From Paracyclopina nana (lineage: Eukaryota; Arthropoda; Copepoda; Cyclopoida; Cyclopettidae): a stretch of 64,000 bases of DNA. A program made the position numbers and the translations under genes. The stretch lies in contig JAGUCH010000007.1 in NCBI GenBank assembly GCA_019096065.1, forward strand, positions 7,028,501 to 7,092,500, in the 5' to 3' direction. Shown one piece after another: positions 12,201-23,819 of the stretch; the first letter of the stretch is position 1, and every line of letters starts with the position of its first letter. A model generated the notes under the pieces. The model was given only the letters and a program-made list of their open reading frames with translations, had not been told where the DNA came from and searched no databases.

Positions 12201-15200
12201 ACTTACAGAAAAAGAAATGTTTGTTGAGGTCAACTGTTCTAAAACTTAAATAAAAGTGAAATGTGAGCTGCAGTTCATATTTTCATTTGCTGAAAAAGTT
12301 GTGATGACTAAATAAGCCTTTCTTTGTGAATTTATGACAAAACAGCTTCAATGTACTTTTTATTATATACTGTAATACGATTTCCTTGTGCTATAATTCA
12401 GTTTACCGATCTGGCTCAGCTTTTCTATGCCACAGTTCTTTCTTGGATATTCAAGGTTAAATTCACTTTTTTAAGTTGTTTTAATTCCCTCATTTTCTAG
12501 GAACTCTAGGAATTCTATTGAAATTTGATAAAAGTGAGACATATATGGGATTCGAACCTAAGATGGTTGAATCTAGAATCCAACAACCACTGAGCTAAAA
12601 GGGGAAACTGATGGCAAATCCACCTGATTGCAAGCCACTAGCTCATGCAAATTAGAGGATGAGCCTATGACATTCACATGGCAACTAAAAACCGAGCAGA
12701 CTTTTATAAGGCACGGTGCAGCCCGGTAGCTTCTTCAAAACACTTCAAAATCGTATTACGGTGTTTAAAAATGTTAATACCAAGCTGGGGAACACAGAAT
12801 ATGGCTGCTAAATAACTGACCTCAGATTTGAAAATTGAAAAACTCGCGTAAAATTACAGACCTCGGAGGCTCGGGCTGGTAAAGCTTAACTCGTGCTTTA
12901 CCATTTTAAAATCCTCTCTCGGCTACTTAATGGTCCTTCTTTATGCTCCGTAGCTCGATATTATTACATGTATAATGTCAAAGAGCCAGTTGTGAAACGA
13001 ATGCTTACGTTAACTCTGTATGGATATTCCCTGAAGTACTTGTCCTCAGTGTCATAGTAGGCCACTGAATAGGAGTCGTATCTGGACAACTTTCGCCTCT
13101 CCAGACCCTCCTTCAGTTGGCTCACTCCCCAGGCTGACACGGCCAAGTAGGCAAAAAAGACTAGTATCACGATGATTTTGGTCCAACTGTTGTTCAAGAC
13201 AGGTCCAAACCTGTCTCGGAAGAAGACCATCACTCCATTCTCGCGGTTGTCTTTTGGATTCATGGGGTTCTCTTTGTCAATACCTCCAGAGCAGAAAATG
13301 TTGTACAAAAGCCCACGAGATTCTGTGGAAGTAGTAGTTTAACATTTTTTTTTGTTTTTGCCTTTTAATTGAAAACTATGCCTTCTTACCTGACAAGGAT
13401 TTAGGAGTAACTTTGCAGCAAGTAATGCTGTGTCTGTTGTCTTGTTCAGCATACCCAGCTATGGCCATGCAAGCACCAAAAAACGTGATGTGCCAGACAT
13501 ATGTAAATATCACTGAAACACCTGAAACGACAAAGCGGGATCTTATAATACTCAAAAGAAATAGTCGATTTTAAAAGGTCTTTGGTACTTTTACAATTTA
13601 AAAGGTGTTCACTTTTGCCTCGTTTCCTTAAAGTCTTTCGGCATTGTTTGAATGAAGTGATCAAGTTAGCGCACTTGTCATTAGTCAAAACACTTCAAAC
13701 TCAAACGAGCTGAAGAGGTGGCAAGAATGGTCCAATTGAAGCTATAGAAAAGTATCGAAAGTGATCAGCACTCAAGTAGGAGGCTTGAGTAAAACACAAT
13801 TTAACGAAAGGAAATCATTTCCTATTTATGTTAACTATGCTTGCGTCAAGATTTCTTCAATCATGATCATGCGGAATTCAGCAAGGTAAGTAAACTGTTT
13901 TTTTGTTAGGTTAACATGCTTTTGATTGGTCGAAACTCTTCAAACTAGTTTGAGTTGAAGAGGTGGCACAAAATATTGAAGCTATCAAAAGTATCAAAAG
14001 TGATCAGTACTCAAAAAGGAGGCTTAAAAATAATAATTTTCCCATCTTTTCAGTGAACAGATAGTTAATTTGAAATATTGAATGTCAAAGGCAAACTTTG
14101 TGTGCAGACAAAAGGTGCTAATAACCTGTGTAAAGGCAGAAGATTCTGACAGAGGGGAAGGGTGTAATGACCCCAACCCAAAAGCTGAGCATGTCTGTCA
14201 TGGATGTTATGGTAATGGACACAGCCGCTTCTTTGAACGTCTCAGCCATCCGCTCTGGCACAGGGGAGTGGCTGGAGGTTCTTCGCCACGCCCCCAGCAT
14301 CACAAAGGTGTCATCTATGCCTATGCCAAGCATGAGGAAAGGGGCAGCTAAGTTGAGGCCTATAAATGGGACACCACAGTACATCACCATGCCTAGGGCA
14401 GCCAGGGTAGCTAGGACAGCTGACACCACGCCCATAAGGCCTAGCAAGGGCTTGGACTTGACCCAGTCAGCCATCATGCAGGTCACTATGCAAAACGTTA
14501 TCATGACTCCCAAGTTGAGGGCAAAGAAGGGGGTGACAGAGTTGGTGTTGTTCTCAAGCTCCCTCTCCATGCTCAGGGAGGAGAACCTGAGGATGTCAAT
14601 GTCTGGCAGTAAGGTTTTCTGAGCCTCAATCAGGGTTAGGAAGGCATCCTCCCACTTCAGCCCCCTGGAAATGGAAATGATTCCAATCATCAATTTACCC
14701 AGCTATCACTAAAGGTCTTATAATTCCAATGACCTTTTTATGTTAGGTTAGGTTAACTGTGAAGGCAAACCTAATAATGCAAGATCTTATAATACTTGAA
14801 AGAAATAGTCGATTTTAAAAGGTCTTTGGTACTGTTGTTTCATATTTTACAATTTAAAGGGAGTTCACTTTTGCCTTGTTTCCTTAAAATCTTTCGGCAT
14901 TGTTAAATGAAGTGATCAAGTTAGCGTACTTTTGATTAGTCAAATCACTTCAAACTCAAGCGAGCTGAAGAGTTGATAAAAATGGTTCAATTGAAGATAT
15001 CAAAAGTTATCGAAAGTGATCAGTACTCAAGCAGGAGGCTTGAGTAAAACACAATTTTACCAAAGGAAAACATTTCCTTTACATGCTATACATGCTTGTG
15101 CCAAGATTTCTTCAACTATGATCATGTGGAATTCAGCAAGGTAAGTAAACTGGTTTTTTTAGCTTACATTTTGATCTCTTCCTTGGTGGTGCTGGCCAAA

Positions 15201-16322
15201 AAGTAGTTGAGTGCGACAAACTTGATGTGGGTGATGGTGCCAACCTCAGGGTCCACCTCGAGGCCCCCGGTGAAGAAGGCAAATGTGTACCTATGGAAGG
15301 TATCCGGGTCGAACCAAATGGGAAATGTGACTGACATGTTGCCCGACTCGATTTCAGGCATATGCTTGCTCAGGCCCAGAATTTCGTTTTGCCAACAGCC
15401 GCCATCTATGACTAGAGCACACAACTGCGAATAGCCATACCCGTAGCCTTCGTTGTCCTTGACAGTGAGGTTTTGCACTAGGTTGTCCACTTGAACTATC
15501 TGAAATCACAAATGTGTACATGCATGAGCAGTTTCATCGACACACATATCAGATGCCAAAAACTTCCTGGAATAACAAGAAATATTTGGATGCCATTCTA
15601 AAATTGATTGATGGAAAGTGGAGCACTATTAAGCAAATCATTGTTATGCCTGCATTGATTCTGAATATCAGTCGATGATTCAATGAAGCCCATTGAATTC
15701 ATTGCAATATAATGTTGTGTTCGCCTACAAAGGGAATGTTTTCCTTTCGTCAAATAGTATTTTACTCAAGCCTATTGCTTGAGTACTGATCACTATCGAT
15801 AACTTTCGATATCTTCAATTGAACCATTTGTGCCACCTCTTATGCTTGCTTGAGTTTGAAGTGCTACAACTAATCAAAAGTGCGATAACTTGATCACTTC
15901 ATTGAACAATATTTTAAGATTTTAAGGATACGTGGCTTAGGTGAACACCCTAAAAGTGTAAAAAACACTACCTGCTTGAATACATGGTCCCTTAAAAGCG
16001 TTCCATTATCACTAGCTTGGATGAGTAGCCGTCCAAATCTCCCCACTCTGCTGACTCTGCCGGGGTCAAAGGCCGAGTAGTTCATGGGGAAGTACTTTTC
16101 GAGGGCAGCCCTCTCCATCTTGGACTCTCCATTTTCAGGGGAGAACAGGTACTCGGGGTCAGCCTCATATTTGCCCCTCTGGAATCCTGATGCACACAGG
16201 GCTGTGAGAAGGACGGGCACAATGATGAAGTAGAGCGGCCTTTTGCCCACGTGGTAGCCCAGCCAGGCGAAGAAAGACCGAAGGCTGTCATCGAACAGGG
16301 AGAGCCTGCAACAGTTTGTCAT
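9206..16322 (-). CDS. Patched domain-containing (PTCHD3/patched-related) membrane protein, 960 aa, complete
   Basis: Eight exons in transcript order: 16322-15972, 15499-15168, 14664-14126, 13521-13390, 13322-13009, 12117-11908, 11228-10743, 9724-9206. Phases agree at every junction and all introns are GT-AG. The protein has a first membrane helix after HVGKRP (about residues 27-45) and an extracellular domain. A sterol-sensing-like bundle follows, with GIGIDDTF near residue 345. A second extracellular domain leads into a second bundle with GFSVDFSAH, and the tail is basic and cytoplasmic. The two motifs occupy the places of the RND-type GxxxD signatures. PTCHD and nematode PTR proteins resemble Patched and are thought to move sterols or lipids, often at the apical surface. 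The start ATG at 16322 directly precedes the conserved N-terminus. Repeats crowd the introns, but no exon is broken. Confidence 0.92.
9838..10665. repeat. Interspersed repeat with GCGCCATCTA at both ends, copy 1 (PTCHD intron)
   Basis: The left end carries AGGCGTAAAGTTGCT followed by GCGCCATCTA (9873-9882). The right end carries GCGCCATCTA (10592-10601) followed by CTAAAGTTTGTCCCTCC. Copies occur inverted at 23.3-23.7 kb and in the same orientation at 55.1-55.8 kb. Compared with the 23-kb copy, bases from about 10018 to 10435 are extra. That segment starts CTGTCCTGTTCATG and ends CATGAACAGGGCA, so it looks like a nested insertion with inverted ends. Confidence 0.75.
11242..11648. repeat. Interspersed repeat C, copy 1 (PTCHD intron)
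   Basis: About 400 bp starting ATAGACAACAGT and ending TTATTGTTATGATACTAATG match 32383-32750 at high similarity in the same orientation. It lies only about 13 bp from the acceptor of the PTCHD exon ending at 11228, so it supplies most of the 3' end of that intron on the minus strand. No coding potential or known family is apparent. Confidence 0.8.
12365..12960 (-). repeat. Interspersed repeat with an embedded tRNA-like sequence, copy 2 (PTCHD intron)
   Basis: The tRNA-like part is 12602-12548 on the minus strand, with TAGCTCAGTGG and GTTCGAATCCC, but it lacks several bases of the D arm seen in copy 1 at 5.7 kb. Similarity to copy 1 extends about 180 bp on one side and 350 bp on the other, up to a GCTCGATAT block at 12953. 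Confidence 0.7.
13535..13905. repeat. Repeat D next to PTCHD exon 4, copy 1
   Basis: Starts GGATCTTATAATACT and ends GCAAGGTAAGTAAACTG. It begins about 14 bp upstream of the acceptor of the 132-bp exon at 13521-13390. Relatives are a truncated copy at 13910-14030, 14770-15155, an inverted copy at 15720-15965, 16435-16670, and an inverted copy at 18286-18655 that also carries this exon. Confidence 0.8.
13910..14030. repeat. Repeat D, truncated copy
   Basis: Matches the middle of the neighbouring 13.5-13.9 kb copy (the blocks around GAGCTGAAG-like text and AAAGTGATCAGTACTCAA), then breaks off about 95 bp before the donor of the exon ending at 14126. Confidence 0.6.
14770..15155. repeat. Repeat D, full-length copy in PTCHD intron 2
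   Basis: Same ends as the 13.5-kb copy (AGATCTTATAATACT to GCAAGGTAAGTAAACTG). Its right end lies about 12 bp from the splice donor of the exon ending at 15168. Confidence 0.8.
15720..15965. repeat. Repeat D, inverted partial copy in PTCHD intron 1
   Basis: Reverse complement of the central part of the repeat (TTTTACTCAAGCC, TGATCACT, CTTGAGTTTGAAG blocks). It ends a few bases from the donor of exon 1 (15972/15971). Confidence 0.75.
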
Positions 16323-16434
16323 TGTTGGGCCTTTTTGGGGAGATCATCGAAGCTTCTTCATGAGTGGACCATCTTGTCTGAAAAGATATCTAATCAGTTA
16401 CTTGGGACCTTTGTCAATGGAAAAAATAGCGAAA

Positions 16435-16670
16435 CAGGGTGTTCACCTATGCATAGTTTCCTTAAAATCTTTCGGCATTGTTAATTGAAGTGATCAAGTT
16501 TTCGCGCTTTTGATTAGTCGAAGAGCTTCAAACTCAAGCAAGCTGAAGAGGTGACGCAAATGGTCCAATTGAAGATATCAAAAGTTATCGAAAGTGATCA
16601 GTACTCAAGTGGGAGGCTTGAGTAAAACGCAATTTAACGGAAGGAAAACATTTCCTTTATAGGTGAACAC
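16435..16670. repeat. Repeat D, partial copy upstream of the PTCHD start
   Basis: Matches the central part of the family from GGTGTTCACCT to AACATTTCCTTTAT. It lies about 110 bp upstream of the PTCHD initiation codon on the minus strand. Confidence 0.75.
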
Positions 16671-18285
16671 CGCATGAATATGTCCAGTTGAAGCTTGAAT
16701 TCAGTTACAAAATCTCATGCTTAAATTCAACCTTCAAAAAGAGTAGCTTCAATTTTTTTCAGATGAACAGCACATTAGTGGTTCCCTTTTTTTGCAACAA
16801 CTTAATTCTTGCCTTATGTTGCTCCCAGTGGGCAACTTGGCTATTATAGTCTCAAGGTTTAATAAGAAGGTTGATGAAAAATGTCGATGAGGAGGCTTTG
16901 CATTAAGGTATTGATTTAGTCTTCCGCTTGGCTCAATAAAACTGAGATTTGGACACACCTCTGTAGCACAGTTGGCTGAAAAGGTGATCAATAGAATTCA
17001 AATTTCTGGCTGCTCCCACACAGTTTTTTCTTTTCTTTTGTGACTGGCTTCATGAATTTCCGCAGAATAATGCAGCAATTTCTCACATTTCCATGCAGAA
17101 AGAAGCAATTAATATTTCTCCTTTTTTTGCCAAAGTTCACCTAGCTCCTCCAGCCAGGAAATACATGCAGTACAAGTAAACCGGTTATGTTTTCTGTCGC
17201 TCCCAACTCAGGAGAGAAGCTAAGCAAGGCAACACTTCCGCATGTCTCAAGATGATTTGAGTTTTAATTTTAAAAAAATGCTTGAGTTGGTAGATGAACA
17301 GCACATTAACCTATTTTCAGAGGGTTTTTTCTGTACTTTTTTCTCTTGCTCCCACAAGGCCTTCCAAGCCACAAAAGAGAAACAACACATGGACTGTCAA
17401 TGTCCAGACAGATTTTATGCTTGGAAAATCATTTGATCCATGCAAAAGCGAGCGCGATGTGGATGAGAAAACCACAAATTCACAAAAAAAGCAAAAACCT
17501 TGGAGAATCATTTGTTATTTATTATTCTCATAATAAGTGAAGCCTTCTCTTCAAACATATTTGACTTAATTTTGACTTTAAAATATTAGGCTACATTTTG
17601 CTCCTCAACTTTTGAAGAAGAAAGCTAAGTAACCCCAATTTCCTAATTTATCTCTTTAAAGCTCAGTTTCATATTCAATCAATGCCATTAAAGTTGAGTT
17701 AAGTCAACTGGAAGCAAGTCTAGCAAAATCAGTTTTAAGTCAAGCATCGAAGCTCAAAGTCAATTGAGACTGGGCAAACATTTGAAAGCTCAGTCAAATC
17801 AATTTAAGCTAAGTAAGGCTATTAGAGCTTTTAAGAGGTGCTGTCAACGCAGCCACGTGGCTCTATGGCAAATGTGTGTGGCCAAGGCTTGGCAGATGAT
17901 TATGATGATTACCTGTGTGAATGGCAGCAATCTTCTTCTTCGGTGTGATTTCACCAGCAGCAGCAACAACAGCTGAATTTCAAGACGCTGCTGTAGCAGC
18001 AGCAGGTTGAACCGTTACAGCGAAACTTATAATCGAGTGGTCGAACCCACGTTGGTTTTGAGCACTACTTCTACTTCTTTTACTACTACCTGGTCCGTAG
18101 CAGCAGCAGCATTACGTACTTCAGCCACAGACTCACCTTCGCAACTGAGCCATCGTCGCTCCTGCCAAACACCTTACGACTGCCATAGGTCGATCTCGAA
18201 GGCAGATTCAGCGAAGCAACCACCAGCCACCTGTGCTAGCCTCCAAATCTTAATAATGCAAGAATTTGTATCGCAAGAAAAAAAC

Positions 18286-18762
18286 AGTTTACTTACCTTG
18301 CTGAATTCCTCATGATCATGATTGAAGAAATCTTGACGCAAGCATGGTTTGCATGTAAAGGAAATGTTTTCCTTTCGTTAAATTGCGTTTTACTCAAGCC
18401 TCCTACTTGAGTACTGATCACTTTCGATAACTTTTGGTACGTATCTTCAATTGAACCATTTTTACCACCTCTTCAGCTCGCTTGAGTTTGAGGTGCTTCG
18501 ACTAATGAAAAGTGCGAAAACTTGATCACTTCATTTAACGAAGCCGAAAGATTTTAAGGAAAGGTGAACACCCTATAAATTGTAAAATATGAAACAAAAG
18601 CACCTTAAAAGACCTTTTAAAATCGACAATTTCTTTCGAGTATAATAAGATCCTGCTTTGTCGTTTCAGGTGTTTCTGTGATATTTACATATGTCTGGCA
18701 CGTTACGTTTTTTGGGTGCTTGCATGGCCATAGCTGGATATGCTGAACAAGACAACATTACT
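18286..18762 (+). pseudogene. Inverted duplicate of PTCHD exon 4 with its flanking repeat
   Basis: 18286-18655 is the reverse complement of the 13.5-13.9 kb repeat. It is followed at 18670-18757 by a copy of the 132-bp PTCHD exon, preceded by the same TTTCAG acceptor. The copy has an extra G in the TTTTTTGGG run, which shifts the frame. It ends after about 88 bp and has no partner exons nearby. It is therefore a non-functional exon copy carried in an inverted duplication about 5 kb from its source, on the opposite strand. Confidence 0.85.
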
Positions 18763-19084
18763 TAATTTCAGTCAAGTTGGCTGAAATGCAATTATAAAGT
18801 TTGAAATCTAGTATAGTGATGGATTTCAAAAACGGGAGCTGGGAGCGACCCTAGCTCGCCCGCCTGACGGCGGCGGCCCGGCGCGCCCAGCCGCCCAAGA
18901 GGCCGACTCCTCCGGCCCGAGGCCCTAAAAAAATAGGTCAATGGCACGCGCAGCAAACTTCTATGTGGCCATGGAGTGACCTTAAGAAGCCAGTTTTGAC
19001 CCAGCAGCATTCATGATTATTTGCTCCTTAAAAGTCAGCCCGAATGTTCAGCGGTGGTTGGCGACTTTTTCGCAAAACAACTGT

Positions 19085-19195
19085 CTATTTGTTTATGGGC
19101 GTTGGCCAGCTAGCGCGCGCGCGCCAAAAAAGCGGAGCGACGTGTCCGCGCGTCAGCTGAACGACGTGCCCGCGCGTCAGCTGACTTTCAATTCT
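19085..19195. other. GC-rich patch with GCGCGTCAGCTGA repeated
   Basis: A short CpG-rich island inside AT-rich DNA. The 13-mer GCGCGTCAGCTGA occurs twice (about 19149-19161 and 19172-19184). The core GCGTCAGCTG also occurs at about 33569 and GCGTCAGCTGTTT near 35849, each beside GC-rich DNA. It could be a promoter element, but no gene start is tied to this copy. Confidence 0.35.
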
Positions 19196-20833
19196 GCTGC
19201 GTCATTGTTAAAGTAAAAATGCTTCAAAACGTCAATTTTGCTACTTTAGCACACTTTAAATTCCCATGGGCGCACTCAACAGCTGACTCTTGCCAATTCG
19301 CGTCATATGACACACATAAAAAATGGTAAATATCGCATGGCCAAGCAAGAAAAATCCATTTTAATTTTACACAGAGCTTAAAGCGGTCAGGAGACTGAGA
19401 TCAATAAGCAATAATTGGGAAATTATGGCAAATGAGGTTTTGATCCAATTTTCACCTACAGTATCACTTTTTTTACTGCTGCTTCTTTGCTCCTGCGCGT
19501 TGGAATCCCATAATTATACATTCAAGGCCAAGTCAGAGGTGAATGTAATCTTCAAGGCCAATTTTACTTCACAATGATTATTTTTCTGCTGCTGGCTGAT
19601 AGGAGGTTTTTTTTCCAAATTCACAAGTATTCAATGTCCAGACATTAGTGGTGGTGTGCAAAAAAAAGTGCTATTGTAATATGCCTTGCTTAATAATTCA
19701 CTTTTTCTGGCCTTAAATAAGTGTGACCTTGGTGAACAGGATATGTACTTTTCTCTGGAACTGGGGCTGGGTATTTTGCTAGGAAGTCTTGGGTGATTTC
19801 TCATTACAGCAGGATATTTGGTGGTAGCCCATTTCCCCTGTCATATTTTAAGTTCCATTAAATCAACTCTAGATAAACTTGTATTTATTTATTTGCAATT
19901 TGCTAAAATTGAAAATGAAGTGTAATGCAATGTTTGTTGGGTTAAATTTTGGTTAAAATTCACTGAAATAATCTAGCCATTTTATTGCTAAATTTTCCTG
20001 GAAAACCAGTTCCTGGAATCTGATGCAGAAAATACAACATGCCTCAATATGGCTGATTTTATGTCTTTATTGCAAGAAAACTAAAGTTGGGTGCTTCTAA
20101 CTTGACTTCACTGGCCAAACAAGCCCTCAGATAGCATTTATTAAGGTCACACTCAACTTGCCTAATTTATAAACTAATTCTTTTGCAAAATAACTTTTTC
20201 TCCCTTTAATTATTTAATCATTAACTATTCAACTCATAATAAAATATTTTATATGAGACTATTTTCATTTCAAAATGAAATGAAAAATAAGAGCTCAAAG
20301 TCATTAAACTCTGGTTTCAAAAAGAATGGAATGACTATGCTAAAATGTTCTGCTCTAATTGTTTCTCATCATATCATTTTCTTCTTTTTATCAAGTGGAG
20401 CAATCTTCTTTCTCACATATTTCAACCAAGTTATTTTTACTTTTTTGGTCTGTGTGTGTAATTTCCTTCACTTCCTTCCTGATTTGCCTTCTAATTGGTT
20501 ATGCATTCAACCATTCAGCACAAATATTTTCTAGTTGAAAGATTCTGAGGTTGATGAATCAGACTTTTCAAAGGTTTGCCATAATCTAAAGACCAATTGA
20601 AAACTTTGAAAAAATTCTAGGATTTACTGAAAATACAATTGATGTATTTACCTTAAATTAAGTTTAAAACCAATTTGGATTAATAATCTTCATGAGCATA
20701 AATCAATTTTGAGATTATACTAGTTTTTTGTGACATTTATATTGACTAATGAATTTAAATTGCCTCCTAATTGGTTCACATTTTGGCCTATTTTCATGCT
20801 TGCCTAGTTCTCCACTTTTAGTTCCCCGAAATG

Positions 20834-20896
20834 CCACCAGGTGGCGCTGCAGTGTGAGCTTAGTGTTTTGTGGCATGCAGGAGCGCCACCTATGGG
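20834..20896. promoter_or_regulatory. Pair of oppositely oriented CTCF-like motifs
   Basis: CCACCAGGTGGCGC at 20834-20847 matches the bilaterian CTCF core CCASYAGRKGGCRS at every position. GCGCCACCTATGGG at 20883-20896 is the same core on the other strand with about two mismatches in its outer part. The two sit 35 bp apart in opposite orientation. They do not lie in the repeat family that carries other CTCF-like cores in this window. Confidence 0.5.
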
Positions 20897-22829
20897 CGAA
20901 AGTTGTAAAGACCAAATTGTTTTGCCTCATACAAGGAGAAATTGACCAAATTCCTTAACTAATCGATACCTTTGCCTTGTTATTAGAGAGGACCAAAAAA
21001 TTATGCTGCAAAATATTTTACTGCTAATTGAAACAAATTATAGAGCAAGTTTAGCATTCCCTTGTTTTTTTTTTAGCAAATGCAGCTTAAACTTTGTTTT
21101 AGCAAAAAAGGTGGTTAATGAATGTAGACCAATTTTTTTTTTAGTTGGCATATTAACCTGCTTGGGTATATATTAGCTATTTGGGTTGACATTCGCATTG
21201 AAAGAGTGTCATTAGCAATAATAAATGAAAGGAGTGCTGTGTCGTAATTTTGAGGTAATTGTGGTTTTGGTCATGTATTCTGGGCCATTGCAGCATAATT
21301 TACTGCCACACTTTTTGGACATGAATAATTACAATTGCCATCATGAACATAGATCAATATTAGCAAAAAAAATATGGGTGTGGGCTGCAACAGCAGCTTT
21401 TTGCTTTGAAATTAGGCCCCATTTTGTGAAAACAAAGTGAAATTGTTGCGGAAAAAATTGTTGTAATGATTTGTGAATAAATGTATATTATGTGCGCATA
21501 GAAGCCTTTTATTTGAAGCAAAAAGCATTTAATCCAGATTTGGAGCATTAGCATTTGTTATCGTATGTCTTCTTGAAGTTGTGCAGTTTTTTTACCTGAC
21601 CTCTGCACAAAAAGGATCAGGATTTGTTCCCCCTGAAATTGTTACGTACTTGTAAACAGCTACAAATTATGCGTATAACGTTTTTGGAATATACAGATTA
21701 ATTAAAAAAAGCGTTCTTCTTAATGATGGACATTCCAGGCTAAAAAATTTACTACTTAATGCCATGGTGGTACAACTAGATTCAGATAGCCGGTCGTGGC
21801 TCGACTCCAACATGCATGGATGATGTGTGTTTTCGAATACATTTGAGGGAAATTTTAATGAGTGCCTGTGTCCAAATCTCGTTTCGTCGAGGAAGCTAAG
21901 CCAAATCTACCATTAGGCCGAGGATTTGTTCAGCTCGACAAACACAAAACAATTTCAAGAGGGAAAAATTTTCTTCCTCATTTCTCAGTTGGAGGGTGAA
22001 AAAACTGCACAGCTCCAAGTGGACTTACGACAGCAAATGATAATGTGGCAAACTTCGAAAAGGAGCTGGAATCGATCCTTTGGGTCAAACAAATTGGGTT
22101 CTTTCTTGGTTGGAAATTCCTGCTCGAATTTTACAACCAACCAACTGGGTCGTATGGCATTGGTAATGAGCTCGTTCGCCCTAATTGCTTTTTAATGTCC
22201 AATCCTTGAAGGAACGACAAAAAGTCAGAAATCAAAAATCACCAGGTGTTGTTCAAAAACTATTGCAAAATGAAAAACATCAAACTTTTTAAATAATTCA
22301 TCAATGCTTAGTTCCTTAAACTTTGAACCGAAAAACACTTTAGAAACTGAAATTGTATTTCAAGATTAATTAATTGAACTGCCCCAAAACTGTTATTTCG
22401 GCACTTGGATCCATACATATAGTAAGTTTCCCAGACAAAAAAAACTTATTTATACACCTCTCAGTGTGTGCTGCACAAAATACAAGAAGTTATAAGAGAG
22501 CAAAAGCATACTTGACCAATAGCCAAGTTAAACTTTTCGACAAGCTTCCTTTCCCTGAGCTTTCCAGCAGCACTTTAAGTCACTTTCTTAAAAAAAGAGC
22601 TTTTTTAAAAAAAAATTCAAAAAGTCCATTTCTCCATTTTTTAGCTCATAATTGGCATACTTTTCATGCTGACCCTGCTAAATTAGGCTGATTTAGAATT
22701 TTCTAATGACCTTCATAGTAGTTGAGTCGTTTTTGGTGCTGGTGTTGTGTAGCAGTAGTAGTAAAAAGGCGCTATTTTCAGCTCTGCACAGCTACTACTA
22801 TAGCCAGTGCTCCTAAATATGGCAAAATC

Positions 22830-22844
22830 TCTCTCTCTCTCCCC
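22830..22844. repeat. (CT)n microsatellite
   Basis: Short run of CT dinucleotides followed by a C run. Confidence 0.8.
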
Positions 22845-23304
22845 AAAGTTGGCTGCGAGCTGCTGCTATTCACTTTGCCCTGAGCAGGGGGAGACGGGCA
22901 CTAACCTTGCAACTCGGCCAGCAGGCGAGTTGCAGGGTTGCCCTCGGCCTCGCCGGCCTCCCCGGGGCTCGGTTAGGCCGATGATCCCGCGACCTCGAAG
23001 GTCATGCAGGAGTGGTCAAAATGGAGTTGCAGGGTTGGCGGCTCGTTGGCTATGGTGAGCATAGCAAAGCTTGGCTAGCCCGGGCCGCCCGAGGCCATTT
23101 ATGGCTAGCCCGTTCGCTCGTTGTCCCGAGCTGTAAAGAAAGCTGCCCACGACGTGCTGAGACACGGCTCACACCACCAATTGTACATTTTTCCAAAGAG
23201 CCCAGGATTTCTAGCTCCTGATTTTGCCACTTTGAAAATCGCCACTTTTTCCTATGTAAAAAAGAGCGCACTTTTGGACTACTTCAACTGCATATTTAAA
23301 TTGC

Positions 23305-23735
23305 TGAAGAAAGTTCAGGAGAGGCTAGATTTTTGGCAGTTTATAGGCTACAAGCCAGCGGAGGGGCAAACTTTAGCGTTAGATGGCGCTTTTTGAGCGA
23401 GTGTTTTTGGAAAAATTGTCGCGCGAGTGAAACTTGTTGCATTATTTTGAGAGGCAATTAGATACAAAATTGGTTTCGACAATGAAAAGAGCGTGAAAAT
23501 TTGCTTGCGTTGCTTAAAGGTTTTGTGGCTTGAAAGGGTACCATAGCCTTTGTAGATTATGTCATGATTATAAAGTTTTCAGCGCAAGTGCTCCAAGAGC
23601 AGAACAATTGCCAATTTTTTATAGTCTATGTAGTGCAGCCATGTCGAATGTCCTAGCTCAAGTTGCCAGGCTAGATGGCGCTGCAAACCCAGCAACTTTA
23701 CGCCTTTGGCTTACACTGCCTCATTCCAAAAACTA
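23305..23735. repeat. Interspersed repeat with GCGCCATCTA ends, inverted copy 2
   Basis: Reverse complement of the 9.84-10.67 kb element without the segment equivalent to 10018-10435. It has TAGATGGCGC at 23380-23389 and 23672-23681. Similarity to copy 1 runs from the AAGTTCAGGAGAGG block to the TTTACGCCTTTGGCTTACAC block. Confidence 0.75.
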
Positions 23736-23819
23736 CATTCCAAATAATTACAAATAGCATCTCAAATTATAAATGAATTTTGAAAAGTGGTCGTGAACCG
23801 TAAAATTGATAAAAGGACC

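Noticed and set aside
18007..18315. 102-codon Ser/Thr-rich plus-strand frame
   Set aside because: Triplet-rich (CAG/ACT) low-complexity DNA. The frame runs into a repeat D copy and has no recognisable domain or splice partners.
20253..20534. 93-codon plus-strand frame with hydrophobic stretches
   Set aside because: AT-rich DNA with TTT-rich codons gives Phe/Leu runs. No start context, partner exons or family resemblance.
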